From positions 1 to 64,000 of the forward strand of contig NZ_SUNH01000001.1 of the NCBI RefSeq assembly GCF_005048265.1: a DNA stretch of 64,000 nt, written 5' to 3'. The translations under genes were made by a program, and so were the position numbers. Of the stretch, positions 18,690 to 27,273 are shown one piece after another. The stretch is from Paracoccus hibiscisoli (GTDB taxonomy: Bacteria; Pseudomonadota; Alphaproteobacteria; Rhodobacterales; Rhodobacteraceae). The notes beneath the pieces were generated by a model that ran no database searches, was not told where the DNA came from, and saw only the letters and a list, made by a program, of their open reading frames with translations. The number at the start of each line of letters is the position of its first letter. The first letter of the stretch is position 1.

Positions 18690-19127
18690 ATGCTGGGACA
18701 GATCGCGTTCGGGTCGGTGCTGATGGTGATCAGCGTGCTGATGGCCGCCTTGGCCATCTGGGCGCTTGAGACGGCGTTCGCGCGCAATGCCCGCTGGCTG
18801 GCCCGCGCGCCGCACCGGCCCAAGCTGGCTTTGGTCATCGTGGCGACCAGCCTGGCGGTGCTGGCGATGGTTACGGCGTCCGTCTGGCTGTGGGCGGGGG
18901 CGTTCCACCTGCTGGGCGTCTTCGCCAGCTTCGAGGAGGCCATGTATTTCACCTTGGTCACCTTCACCACGCTTGGCTACGGCGACGTGCTGATGCCGCA
19001 GGACTGGCGCATCCTGGGTGGGCTGGCGGCGGCGAACGGGCTGTTGCACTTTGGCCTGATGACGGCATTCATGGTCGAGGCGTTGCGCCACGTCCGCGTG
19101 CGCCAGATCGAATTCACGGAAGGGTAG
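18690..19127 (+). CDS. Two-transmembrane potassium channel
   Basis: 145-aa inner-membrane protein of the Ion_trans_2 (KcsA-like pore) family. It has an N-terminal hydrophobic segment, a second helix (about 47-70), then a pore helix and the selectivity filter TTLGYGD at residues 93-99, which marks K+ channels, and a final helix. There is no RCK or cyclic-nucleotide domain, so gating is not evident. GGGGGA lies before the ATG. It is followed 3 bases later by a TPP enzyme gene on the same strand. Confidence 0.88.
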   Translation: MLGQIAFGSVLMVISVLMAALAIWALETAFARNARWLARAPHRPKLALVIVATSLAVLAMVTASVWLWAGAFHLLGVFASFEEAMYFTLVTFTTLGYGDVLMPQDWRILGGLAAANGLLHFGLMTAFMVEALRHVRVRQIEFTEG

Positions 19128-19130
19128 CCG

Positions 19131-20789
19131 ATGCGGCATGGCGGTCAGATCTTGGTGCAGGCGCTGCGCGCGAACGGCGTCACGCGGGTGTTTTCGGTTC
19201 CGGGCGAAAGCTTTCTGGCGGCGCTGGACGGGCTGGTCGACAGCGGCATCCGCAATGTCGTCTGCCGCCACGAAGGCGGCGCCGCGATGATGGCCGAGGC
19301 CACGGGCAAGCTGACCGGCCGGCCCGGCGTGGCCTTTGTCACCCGTGGACCGGGGGCCACGAACGCCAGCGCAGGCGTGCATGTGGCGCGTCAGGACAGC
19401 ACGCCCATGATCCTGTTCGTGGGCCAGATCGCCCGCGGCGATCAGGACCGCGAGGCGTTCCAGGAGGTCGATTACCGCGCCATGTTCGCCCCCTTGGCGA
19501 AATGGGTGGCCCAGATCGACGCGACCGACCGCATCGCCGAATATGTCGCCCGCGCGTTCCACGTGGCGATGTCGGGCCGCCCCGGCCCCGTGGTGCTGGC
19601 CCTGCCCGAGGACATGCTGTCCGGCCATGCCGACATTCCCGACCTGGCCGCCGCCACCACCCCGCTGTCCCATGTCGCGCCGCAATCGGTGCAGGCCGTG
19701 GCCGATGCGCTGGCGACGGCAAAACGCCCGCTGGTCGTCGCCGGCGGCAGCCAGTGGTCGCAGGACGCGGCCGAGGATCTGGCCCGCTTTGCCACGGCCT
19801 GGGATCTGCCCGTGGCCGTGCCCTTTCGCCGCCAGGACCGCATGGACAACACCTTGCCCCATTACGTGGGCGATCTGGGCGTGGGCATGAACCCGGCCCT
19901 GGGGGCGGCGCTGCGCGAGGCGGATGTGATCCTGTCGCTTGGCTCGCGTCTGGGGGACACGCTGACCGGGGGCTACAGCGCGATGGACCCGGTGCGCCCG
20001 CATGCCCGCGTCATCATGGTCCATCCCGACCCCGATCAGCTGGGTGCGCTGTGGCGGGCCGATCCCGGCCTGGTCGCCGATCCGCGCCGCGTGGTGGCCG
20101 CGCTGGCCGACCTGCCCGCGCCCACGACGCGCTGGTCCGATTGGCGGGCCCGGCTGCGCGCGTCCTATGACGACTGGCAGACCCCGCGCCCCACGCCCGG
20201 CGCGCTGCGGCTGGAACAGGTGGTGGGCTGGCTGGCGCCGAACCTGCCGGCCAATGCGATCGTCACCAACGGCGCGGGCAACTATGCCAGCTTTCTGCAC
20301 CGCTATTATCGCTGGCGCTGCTTTGGCACGCAGCTGGCGCCGACGTCGGGGTCGATGGGATACGGGCTGCCCGCGGCCATCGCCGCCAGCCTGACGCATC
20401 CGGACCGGACCGTCGTCTGCCTGGCGGGTGACGGCTGCCTGCAGATGACCGTGAACGAATTGTCGACCGCCGCCCAATATGGCGCGACCCCCATCGTCAT
20501 CGTCGCCAATAACGGCCGCTATGGCACGATCCGCATGCATCAGGAGCGTCACTATCCCGGCCGCGTGTCGGGCACCGACCTGTTCAACCCCGATTTCGCG
20601 GCTTTGGCCCGCGCCTATGGCGGCCACGGAGAGCTGGTCGAACGCGATGCCGATTTCGCCCCCGCCTTCGAGCGCGCGCGCCTGTCTGGCCGCCTGTCGG
20701 TGATCGAGCTGCGCCTGAACCCCGAGGCGCTGACCCCCGGCGCGACCCTGACCCAGACCCGCGATGCGGCCTTGGCGGCGCAGGCATGA
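19131..20789 (+). CDS. Thiamine pyrophosphate-dependent enzyme (acetolactate synthase large-subunit-like)
   Basis: 552-aa member of the TPP enzyme superfamily; reaction not known. The PYR domain has VFSVPGESFLAALDGL with RHEGGA (Glu48, the TPP-activating Glu). The central domain follows. The PP domain has SGSMGYGLPAAIAA and the GDG...NN TPP-Mg motif (GDGCLQMTVNEL to NNGRYGTIRMHQ). It lacks a partner regulatory subunit gene, so true acetohydroxyacid synthase is less likely; 2-oxoacid decarboxylase-like or sulfoacetaldehyde-type roles are possible. It sits between a K+ channel gene and a P1 peptidase gene whose start overlaps its stop. Confidence 0.85.
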   Translation: MRHGGQILVQALRANGVTRVFSVPGESFLAALDGLVDSGIRNVVCRHEGGAAMMAEATGKLTGRPGVAFVTRGPGATNASAGVHVARQDSTPMILFVGQIARGDQDREAFQEVDYRAMFAPLAKWVAQIDATDRIAEYVARAFHVAMSGRPGPVVLALPEDMLSGHADIPDLAAATTPLSHVAPQSVQAVADALATAKRPLVVAGGSQWSQDAAEDLARFATAWDLPVAVPFRRQDRMDNTLPHYVGDLGVGMNPALGAALREADVILSLGSRLGDTLTGGYSAMDPVRPHARVIMVHPDPDQLGALWRADPGLVADPRRVVAALADLPAPTTRWSDWRARLRASYDDWQTPRPTPGALRLEQVVGWLAPNLPANAIVTNGAGNYASFLHRYYRWRCFGTQLAPTSGSMGYGLPAAIAASLTHPDRTVVCLAGDGCLQMTVNELSTAAQYGATPIVIVANNGRYGTIRMHQERHYPGRVSGTDLFNPDFAALARAYGGHGELVERDADFAPAFERARLSGRLSVIELRLNPEALTPGATLTQTRDAALAAQA

Positions 20790-21775
20790 TTGCCGGCCCG
20801 CGCAACCTGATCACCGATGTGGCCGGGCTGCGCGTGGGTCATGCGCAGGATGCCACGCTGCGATCGGGGGTGACGGTGCTGACAGCCGATGCGCCCTTCG
20901 CGGCCTCGGTCCATGTGATGGGCGGTGCGCCGGGCACGCGCGAGACCGACCTGCTGGCCCCCGACAAGCTGGTGCCGGGCGTCGACGCGCTGGCTCTGTC
21001 GGGCGGGTCGGCCTTTGGGCTGGCGGCCTGCGACGGGGTGATGGCGGCGCTGCATGCGGCGGGGCGGGGCTTTGCGGTGGGACCGGCGCGGGTGCCCATC
21101 GTGCCGGGGGCGATCGTCTTCGACCTGCTGAACGGCGGCGACAAGGCCTGGGACGCGAACCCCTATCCCGCGCTTGGGGCGGCGGCCTGGACGGCGGCGG
21201 GCGCCGATTTCGCCATCGGCGCGGCGGGCGCGGGCTGGGGCGCGCTGACCGGCACGCTGAAGGGCGGGGTCGGCTCGGCATCGGCGGTGCTGGAGGAGGG
21301 CGCGACCGTCGGCGCGCTGGTCGTCGTTAACGCATTGGGGCAGGCGACCGTCGGCGATGGCCCGCATTTCTGGGCCGCCCCGTGGGAGCTGGGGTCCGAA
21401 TTCGGGGGGCTGGGCCTGCCGGACCGCTTTCCGGCCGGTCGCGAACCGCCGCCCGCCAAGCGCATGGGCGAGGCCACGACCATCGCCATCGTCGCGACCG
21501 ATCTGGCGATGGACAAGGCGGGCCTGCAACGGCTGGCTGTGGCCGCGCATGACGGCATGGCCCGCGCACTGGTGCCCAGCCACACGCCGCTGGACGGCGA
21601 TCTGGTCTTTGCGCTGTCCACCGGCGCGCGGGTGCCGGTCGATGCGGTGGGGGATGCCTTTGCCGTGGGTCACGCGGCGGCCTGCGTTCTGGCGCGGGCG
21701 ATTGCGCGGGCCGTCCATGCCGCGACCCCGCAGCCCGGCGATCTGCAGCCCTGCTGGCGCGACCGTTTCGCATAG
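20786..21775 (+). CDS. P1 (S58, DmpA-type) family peptidase
   Basis: 329-aa N-terminal-nucleophile aminopeptidase of the DmpA/P1 family, which cleaves itself into two chains. Signature segments: NLITDVAGLRVGHAQD, LSGGSAFGLAACDGVM, VPIVPGAIVFDL, the LKGGVGSAS stretch, GALVVVNALG, and EATTIAIVATDL, where Thr231/Thr232 sits at the expected cleavage/nucleophile position (most members have Ser or Thr there). The start overlaps the stop of the TPP enzyme gene by four bases. Natural substrate unknown; family members act on D- or beta-amino-acid amides and short peptides. Confidence 0.87.
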   Translation: MIAGPRNLITDVAGLRVGHAQDATLRSGVTVLTADAPFAASVHVMGGAPGTRETDLLAPDKLVPGVDALALSGGSAFGLAACDGVMAALHAAGRGFAVGPARVPIVPGAIVFDLLNGGDKAWDANPYPALGAAAWTAAGADFAIGAAGAGWGALTGTLKGGVGSASAVLEEGATVGALVVVNALGQATVGDGPHFWAAPWELGSEFGGLGLPDRFPAGREPPPAKRMGEATTIAIVATDLAMDKAGLQRLAVAAHDGMARALVPSHTPLDGDLVFALSTGARVPVDAVGDAFAVGHAAACVLARAIARAVHAATPQPGDLQPCWRDRFA

Positions 21776-21965
21776 AAAAAGGGCGGCGCGACCTGCGCAC
21801 CGCCCCCGAGAGATCGCCAAGAGGGACAGCTCAGCGATTGGAGGTGCAACGCCGCCGGCGCCCGCCGGTTGCGCCCGCCCGTTCACATTCGCGGCATCGG
21901 CTGCGCTTTGACTTCCCCCTGCCGGGCATGGTCTCATGGCCCGACGCAATCACCCCGAGGATGCC

Positions 21966-23438
21966 ATGACCGATCACCAGACCGACCTGAAAAGCCTGCT
22001 CAGCGATCCGTCGCTGCTGGAGACCCGTGCCTTCGTCGCGGGCGAGTGGGTCGATGCCGATGACGGCGCGACATTCGAGGTCAGGAACCCCGCCCGCGGC
22101 GACGTCATCGCCCATGTCGCCGATCTGGGACGCCCCGAGACCGCCCGCGCCATCGACGCCGCCGCCGCTGCCATGAAGGACTGGGCCGCGCGCCCGGCCA
22201 AGGAGCGCGCCCAGGTGATGCGCAAATGGTTCGACCTGATGATGGCCAATCAGACCGATCTGGGCACCATCCTGACCGCCGAACAGGGCAAGCCCCTGGC
22301 CGAGGCCAAGGGAGAGATCGCCTATGGCGCCAGCTTCATCGAATGGTTCGGAGAGGAGGCCAAGCGCGTCTACGGAGAGACCATTCCCGGCCATCAGACC
22401 GACAAGCGAATCAGCGTCATCCGCCAGCCCATCGGGGTCGTGGGCTCGATCACGCCGTGGAATTTCCCGAACGCGATGATCGCGCGCAAGGCGGGCCCGG
22501 CGCTGGCCGTGGGCTGCGGCTTTGTTGCGCGGCCCGCGACGGAAACGCCGCTGTCGGCCTTGGCCATGGCGGTGCTAGGCGAACGCGCGGGCCTGCCCAA
22601 GGGCATCCTGTCGGTCGTTCCATCGTCGCGCGCCAGCGACATCGGCAAGGAGTTCTGCGAGAACCATCTGGTGCGCAAGCTGACCTTCACCGGCTCGACC
22701 GAGGTGGGCCGCGTGCTGCTGCGCCAGGCCGCCGATCAGGTCATGAAATGCAGCATGGAGCTGGGCGGCAACGCGCCCTTCATCGTCTTTGACGACGCCG
22801 ATCTGGATGCCGCGGTCGAGGGCGCGATGGCGTCGAAATTCCGCAACAACGGCCAGACCTGCGTCTGCGCCAACCGCATCTATGTGCAGGCCGGGGTCTA
22901 TGACGCCTTTGCCGAAAAGCTGGCGGCAGCGGTGGACAAGCTGTCGGTGGGCGACGGGTTGCAGGACGGCACCACCACCGGCCCGCTGATCAACGAAAAG
23001 GCCGTGGACAAGGTCCGCGACCACATCCGCGACGTGCTGGATGGCGGCGGTCAGGTGCTGACCGGAGGCAAGCCGATGGAGGGGCTGTTCTTTCAGCCCA
23101 CCGTCGTCACCGGCGTCACCCGCGACATGAAGGTCGCGACCGAGGAAACCTTTGGCCCGCTGGCGCCGCTGTTCCGTTTCGACACCGAGGAGGAGGCGGT
23201 GAAGGCCGCCAACGACACCATCTTTGGCCTGGCGTCCTATTTCTACGCCCGCGACATCGGCCGCATCACCCGCGTCCAGGAGGCGCTGGAATACGGCATC
23301 GTCGGCGTGAACACCGGCCTGATCTCGACCGAGGTCGCGCCCTTTGGCGGGGTCAAGCAGTCGGGCCTGGGCCGCGAAGGCAGCCATCACGGATTGGAGG
23401 ACTATCTGGAGATGAAGTATATCTGCCTCTCGGTGTGA
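21966..23438 (+). CDS. gabD: Succinate-semialdehyde dehydrogenase (NADP+)
   Basis: Oxidises succinate semialdehyde to succinate in 4-aminobutyrate breakdown. 490 aa. The aldehyde dehydrogenase fold is clear: TPWNFPNAMIARKAGPAL, FTGSTEVGR, MELGGNAPFIVF with the general-base Glu265, and NNGQTCVCANR with catalytic Cys299 and the neighbouring Cys301 typical of GabD-type enzymes. The C-terminus has PFGGVKQSGLGREGSHHGLEDYLE. GAGG precedes the ATG at 21966. The gap before it (21776-21965) has a GGGCGG/CCGCCC stem but no clear operator. No transaminase gene is adjacent. Confidence 0.94.
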   Translation: MTDHQTDLKSLLSDPSLLETRAFVAGEWVDADDGATFEVRNPARGDVIAHVADLGRPETARAIDAAAAAMKDWAARPAKERAQVMRKWFDLMMANQTDLGTILTAEQGKPLAEAKGEIAYGASFIEWFGEEAKRVYGETIPGHQTDKRISVIRQPIGVVGSITPWNFPNAMIARKAGPALAVGCGFVARPATETPLSALAMAVLGERAGLPKGILSVVPSSRASDIGKEFCENHLVRKLTFTGSTEVGRVLLRQAADQVMKCSMELGGNAPFIVFDDADLDAAVEGAMASKFRNNGQTCVCANRIYVQAGVYDAFAEKLAAAVDKLSVGDGLQDGTTTGPLINEKAVDKVRDHIRDVLDGGGQVLTGGKPMEGLFFQPTVVTGVTRDMKVATEETFGPLAPLFRFDTEEEAVKAANDTIFGLASYFYARDIGRITRVQEALEYGIVGVNTGLISTEVAPFGGVKQSGLGREGSHHGLEDYLEMKYICLSV

Positions 23439-23537
23439 CATTTTCGCAGGGCCTGCGGGAACCTCAGGCGAAAGGCGACGTTGCGATGCCAGAAGGTGCC
23501 GACCGACAGGGTCGGCCAAGGTCTTAAGGAGAGTAAC

Positions 23538-23792
23538 ATGGGCTGGCTTGCAGCAATCATCGTCGGGGGCATTGCCGGTTGGCTTGCCGAGCAATTCATG
23601 AAGTCCAACATGGGTCTTCTGGCGAACATCCTTCTGGGGATCGTCGGTGCGGTTCTGTTCAACTTCATCTTCGGCTCGCTTCTGGGCCTGTACGCTGCGG
23701 GCGCAAGCTTCAGCTTTGCCTATCTGCTGGCGGGCTTTGTCGGCGCGTGCATCCTGATCGCCATCGCGCGTGCGGTGCGCGGCCGCGCCTGA
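23538..23792 (+). CDS. GlsB/YeaQ/YmgE family membrane protein
   Basis: 84-aa integral membrane protein of the transglycosylase-associated (YeaQ/GlsB) family, with three hydrophobic segments: IIVGGIAGWLAE, LLANILLGIVGAVLFNFIF and the FAYLLAGFVGACILIAIARA helix. Family members are induced by stress in several bacteria; the molecular role is unknown. A strong ribosome-binding site (AAGGAGAGTAAC) precedes the ATG. It is monocistronic, bounded by a terminator at 23815. Confidence 0.92.
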   Translation: MGWLAAIIVGGIAGWLAEQFMKSNMGLLANILLGIVGAVLFNFIFGSLLGLYAAGASFSFAYLLAGFVGACILIAIARAVRGRA

Positions 23793-23814
23793 TCGCAGGA
23801 TCGGTCGTGTTGCG

Positions 23815-23848
23815 GGCCGCGTCGGGGAAACCCGGCGCGGCCTTCTTC
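23815..23848 (+). terminator. Terminator after the YeaQ-family gene
   Basis: GGCCGCG-T-CGGG pairs with CCCG-G-CGCGGCC around a GAAA tetraloop, with one internal T/G pair, followed by TTCTTC. Confidence 0.78.
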
Positions 23849-23905
23849 ATGGCCGCCCGCAAGGCAGGCCGGTTGCCTGACCGACAGGCGGCATCCACGC
23901 CATAA

Positions 23906-23933
23906 AAAAGGCCGGGCAATTGCCCGGCCTTTT
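23906..23933. terminator. Bidirectional terminator between the YeaQ-family gene and trcR
   Basis: Perfect palindrome: AAAAGGCCGGGCAA mirrored by TTGCCCGGCCTTTT. It ends 20 bases from the trcR stop, and works in both directions by symmetry. Confidence 0.9.
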
Positions 23934-23952
23934 GCATCATCACGCGTGGGGA

Positions 23953-24711
23953 TCAGCGGCGACGGCCCTGACCCTCGTCCTCATCATCCTCGTCATCCGT
24001 GTCCGGCAGGTTGAAGAACGTGTCCTTGTTCAGCTCCCGCTCGGGCTTGTCCTCGTCGCGCGACAGGCTGAAATTCTCCAGCCCCGCGATCGAGCTGGGC
24101 AGGCGCGGCTCGTCCGACATGGCCAGCGAGGTTTCGGTGCTGACCAGCTTGCGGCGTTCGTCGTCGGTCATCACGCCACCCTCGGCGGCCTTCTTCTTGG
24201 CGGCCTTCTGGACGGCGGCGTCCAGCTCGGTCTGGCGGCACAGGCCCAGGGCGACCGGATCGATCGGCTGGATGTTCTGGCTGTTCCAATGCGTGCGTTC
24301 GCGGATCGACGCGATCGTGGGCTTGGTCGTGCCGACCAGCTTGGCGATCTGCGCATCGGCCAGCTCCGGGTGGAACTTGACCAGCCACAGGATCGCGGCG
24401 GGACGGTCCTGACGCTTGGACAGCGGGGTATAGCGCGGGCCGCGACGCTTTTCCTCACCCTCGGATGCGGGGTTGTGCTTAAGGCGCATGCGATAGATCG
24501 GGCTGGCCTCGGCGCGCTTGATCTCTTCGGGGTCCAGCTGGTTGGATGCGATCGGGTCGAAACCCTTGACGCCCGCGGCCACGTCGCCATCGGCGATGCC
24601 CTGGACCTCAAGCTCGTGCAGACCGCAGAAATCGCCGATCTGCTTGAAGCTGAGCGTCGTGTTGTCGACCAGCCAGACGGCGGTGGCCTTGGCCATCAGC
24701 GGCTTGCTCAT
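23953..24711 (-). CDS. trcR: Cell cycle transcriptional regulator TrcR (DUF1013)
   Basis: 252 aa, matching the alphaproteobacterial DUF1013 family. Residues 1-60 (KATAVWLVDNTTLSFKQIGDFCGLHELEVQGIADGD) look like a winged or HTH fold. A second helix-turn-helix-like stretch (LADAQIAKLVGTTKPTIASIRERTHWN) is centred near residue 125. The tail is very acidic (DTDDEDDEDEG). Homologues are RNA-polymerase-associated or cell-cycle regulators in Rhizobiales and Caulobacter-type bacteria; the precise role here is inference. GGAG lies before the ATG at 24711. One GANTC site (24847) is in the upstream gap. Divergent from the RNase T2 gene. Confidence 0.8.
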   Translation of the reverse strand: MSKPLMAKATAVWLVDNTTLSFKQIGDFCGLHELEVQGIADGDVAAGVKGFDPIASNQLDPEEIKRAEASPIYRMRLKHNPASEGEEKRRGPRYTPLSKRQDRPAAILWLVKFHPELADAQIAKLVGTTKPTIASIRERTHWNSQNIQPIDPVALGLCRQTELDAAVQKAAKKKAAEGGVMTDDERRKLVSTETSLAMSDEPRLPSSIAGLENFSLSRDEDKPERELNKDTFFNLPDTDDEDDEDEGQGRRR

Positions 24712-24899
24712 GTCAGTCTCCTTCGCGTGTCTCTTGGTCCCGAACATGGGGGTGAGGGCCGGAAAAACGGCTTCGGCTTGCGCCATTCCTCGTTTTCGGG
24801 GGGAATTGGCAGGTCATATACCGATTTCAGGGGCCGGGGAAAAGAGGATTCGCACAATTGTCCGATGCGCGCGCGCGCAGCCGTCGCTATTGTGGCGGG

Positions 24900-25535
24900 A
24901 TGCGCATCCTGATCCTGTCCCTGGCCATCCTTTTGTCCCCCCTGCCCCTGGCCGCCCGCGACGTGGCGGGGCGGTTCGATTACTATGTCCTGGCGCTGTC
25001 CTGGCAGCCCGCCTGGTGCACCCGGACCGGCGACGGACGCGATGCGCCCGAATGCCGCGCAGGCACCGGGCGCGATTTCACCACCCACGGATTATGGCCG
25101 CAATACGAACGCGGCTGGCCGCAGGATTGCACCACGCCCGAACGCGACCCCGCGCGCCGCGAGACGGCGTCGATGGAGGATATCATGGGGTCGGGCCGGC
25201 TGGCCTGGCACCAATGGCAAAAGCACGGGCGCTGCACCGGCCTGTCGGCGGCCGATTACTATGACGCGACCCGGCGCGCCACGGCGGCGATTACCATTCC
25301 CGCCGTCTTCAACGACCTGGCGCGCCCCATCACCCTGCCCCCCGCCGTGATCGAGGAAGCGTTCCTGGAGGCCAATCCCGACCATGAGGCCGACGGCATC
25401 ACCGTCATCTGCCGCGACGGCGCGCTGACAGAATTGCGCATCTGTCTGACCCGCGATCTGGAACCGCGCGCCTGCGCCCCCGACGTGCGGCGCGACTGCA
25501 GCCAGCCGCGCCTGCTGATGGAGGCGGTGCGCTAG
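24900..25535 (+). CDS. Ribonuclease T2 family protein
   Basis: 211-aa secreted or periplasmic endoribonuclease. A signal peptide (about residues 1-19) is followed by FDYYVLALSWQPAWC, then catalytic segment CAS I (FTTHGLWPQY, His63) and CAS II (WHQWQKHGRC, His104, Lys108, His109). The acidic residue next to His104 in classic members (HEW) is Gln105 here, so the usual Glu is missing. Several Cys fit the family's disulfides. Its TAG stop overlaps the TAG stop of the convergent oxidoreductase gene on the palindrome CTAG. Confidence 0.9.
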   Translation: MRILILSLAILLSPLPLAARDVAGRFDYYVLALSWQPAWCTRTGDGRDAPECRAGTGRDFTTHGLWPQYERGWPQDCTTPERDPARRETASMEDIMGSGRLAWHQWQKHGRCTGLSAADYYDATRRATAAITIPAVFNDLARPITLPPAVIEEAFLEANPDHEADGITVICRDGALTELRICLTRDLEPRACAPDVRRDCSQPRLLMEAVR

Positions 25536-26518
25536 CCCGCGACCTTCAGGACGATCTTGCCGATATGGTCGCTGCTTTCCATGCGGCGATGGGCGTCGGC
25601 GGCCTCGGCCAGCGCGAATTCGCTGTCGATGGTGACGGCCACCGACCCGGCGGCGATCATCGGCCACAGCTGTTTGCGCAGGGCGTCGGCGATCTCGGCC
25701 TTGGCGACGTCGGATTGCGGGCGCAGGGTCGATCCGGTGATCGTCAGGCGGTTCACCATGATCTGGGCAAAGTTCAGTTCGACCTTGGGGCCTTCCAGAA
25801 AGGCGATCATGACCAGCCGCCCGTCCTGGGCCAGCGACTTGATGTTGCGGGGGATATAGCTGCCGCCGACCATGTCCAGGATCAGGTCGGCGCCGCCCGC
25901 CTCGGCCAGGATCTTGGTGAAATCCTGGGTCTTGTAGTTGATGGCCGTCGCGCCCAGCGCCGTGATGGCCGCGCATTTGTCATCGCTGCCCGCAGTGGCA
26001 AAGACGCGCGCCCCCAGGGCCCGCGCGATCTGGATCGCCATCATCCCGATGCCGGAGGTGCCGCCATGGACCAGGAACCGTTCCCCCCCGGTCAGGCCGC
26101 CGCGCTGCACCACGTTCGACCAGACGGTGAAGGCCGTTTCCGGCAGGCAGGCCCCCTCGCGCAGGGACAGGCCCTTGGGGATGCGCAGCGCGTGATCGGC
26201 GTGGCAGACAGCGTATTCGGCATAGCCCCCGCCCGGCAGCAGGGCGCAGACCTGCTCGCCCTTTTTCCAGCGGGTGACGCCCGCGCCCAGGCCCACAATC
26301 TCGCCCGAGGCCTCCAGCCCCGGCAGGTCGGACGCGCCGGGCGGGGGCGCATAGCTGCCCGCGCGCTGCAGCACGTCGGGGCGGTTCACGCCCGCATAGG
26401 CGATCTTGATCAGGATCTGGTCATGGCAGGGCACCGGTACGGGCCGGGTGGTGGCGCGCAGCTGATCGGCGGCGCCGGGGGCGGCGATCTCAATCGCGGT
26501 CATCTGGTCGGGGAACAT
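25532..26518 (-). CDS. NAD(P)H-quinone oxidoreductase, zinc-free MDR family
   Basis: 328-aa medium-chain dehydrogenase/reductase of the Qor/PIG3 group. Residues 25-110 are the GroES-like domain (IKIAYAGVNRPDVLQRAGSY, LPGLEASGEIVGLG) without the zinc-ligand Cys/His set. The Rossmann domain has FLVHGGTSGIGMMAIQIA and ATAGSDDKCAAI, the NADP(H)-preferring pattern. A strong GAGGAGA ribosome-binding site precedes the ATG. It is downstream of the COQ9 gene with a 9-base gap, so both are probably on one transcript. Confidence 0.9.
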   Translation of the reverse strand: MFPDQMTAIEIAAPGAADQLRATTRPVPVPCHDQILIKIAYAGVNRPDVLQRAGSYAPPPGASDLPGLEASGEIVGLGAGVTRWKKGEQVCALLPGGGYAEYAVCHADHALRIPKGLSLREGACLPETAFTVWSNVVQRGGLTGGERFLVHGGTSGIGMMAIQIARALGARVFATAGSDDKCAAITALGATAINYKTQDFTKILAEAGGADLILDMVGGSYIPRNIKSLAQDGRLVMIAFLEGPKVELNFAQIMVNRLTITGSTLRPQSDVAKAEIADALRKQLWPMIAAGSVAVTIDSEFALAEAADAHRRMESSDHIGKIVLKVAG

Positions 26519-26527
26519 CGTCTCTCC

Positions 26528-27181
26528 TCAGCGGCTACGGCCGGGCAGGGCGCGGTCGCGCGGCGCGCGGACCCAGCCAAAGGCCGCACGGGTCAGGCGG
26601 CCCGCACCGGGCAGCTTGCCCAGGCTGGCCTTCAGCGTCTCGATGGACATGACGCCGTCGATGCGGCGGTCGATGAAGGCGCGCGTGTCGGCCCGCCCCT
26701 CCGATTCGTCGCCCAGCCAGAACAGCACCGTGGCCGAAATCACCGCCGTCAGCGTGGCGCGTTTCGAATACCAGTTCACGTCCTGCGACCGGTCGCCCAG
26801 ACCCGTCCAGATGACGTCCGCCGTCTCCCAGATCAGGCGCGCGGCCAGGGTCGCGTTCTGCGGCAGGGCCAGCGTGGACGCGCCCGCCCGGACCAGTTCG
26901 GGGTCCGACAGCTGCAGCCTGCGCCACACGGCCTCGGCCACGCGGTCGCGGAACCGGCCCTCGGGCGAGGTCTCGGACAGCGCCTGGCGCAGGGCCGCAT
27001 CGGCGCGGCGGTGATAGGCCGCGGCCAGCCCGGCGCCGCCCTGGGGGAACAGCACCCGGACCAGGTCCGCGTCCATGCCGATGTCGCGGGCGCCGGCGGC
27101 CAGGGCCAGGTCGTTCATCCCCTCGAAGGGAACATGGATCAGCGCGGCATCCAGAAGCGCGTCTCGGTCGGTCTGGGTCAT
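26528..27181 (-). CDS. COQ9 family protein
   Basis: 217-aa protein of the COQ9 family (TetR-like helical fold that binds lipid and assists hydroxylation in ubiquinone synthesis). Signature region: IWTGLGDRSQDVNWYSKRATL followed by SATVLFWLGDES, which is conserved from alphaproteobacteria to mitochondria. The N-terminal part is helical, with ALAAGARDIGMDADLVRVLFP. The start is at 27181. It is divergent from rpsU and upstream of the quinone oxidoreductase gene. Confidence 0.92.
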   Translation of the reverse strand: MTQTDRDALLDAALIHVPFEGMNDLALAAGARDIGMDADLVRVLFPQGGAGLAAAYHRRADAALRQALSETSPEGRFRDRVAEAVWRRLQLSDPELVRAGASTLALPQNATLAARLIWETADVIWTGLGDRSQDVNWYSKRATLTAVISATVLFWLGDESEGRADTRAFIDRRIDGVMSIETLKASLGKLPGAGRLTRAAFGWVRAPRDRALPGRSR

Positions 27182-27254
27182 GCATACCTCGTCTGGACAA
27201 ATGCGCCCGGCTTTGTTAGGGGGACGCTTCCTGCAATCTATCAACTCTAACCTA

Positions 27255-27273
27255 GGAAGGTGGTGACAACCAC
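27255..27273 (+). promoter_or_regulatory. Hairpin between ribosome-binding site and start codon of rpsU
   Basis: The sequence GGAAGG (27255-27260) is followed by a perfect GTGGT/ACCAC stem (27260-27264 and 27269-27273) with a GACA loop. The ATG begins at the next base. The purine-rich Shine-Dalgarno core would otherwise be about 13 bases from the ATG, longer than usual. Folding either shortens that distance or hides the start. Confidence 0.55.

Noticed and set aside
18666..20627. 653-residue minus-strand frame opposite the K+ channel and TPP enzyme genes
   Set aside because: The opposite strand has clear catalytic motifs; this frame is Arg/Gly/His-rich shadow.
21781..21805. GGGCGG/CCGCCC hairpin after the P1 peptidase gene as a terminator
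   Set aside because: The A-run is on the upstream side and no T-run follows on the plus strand, so it does not fit a terminator for the gene before it.
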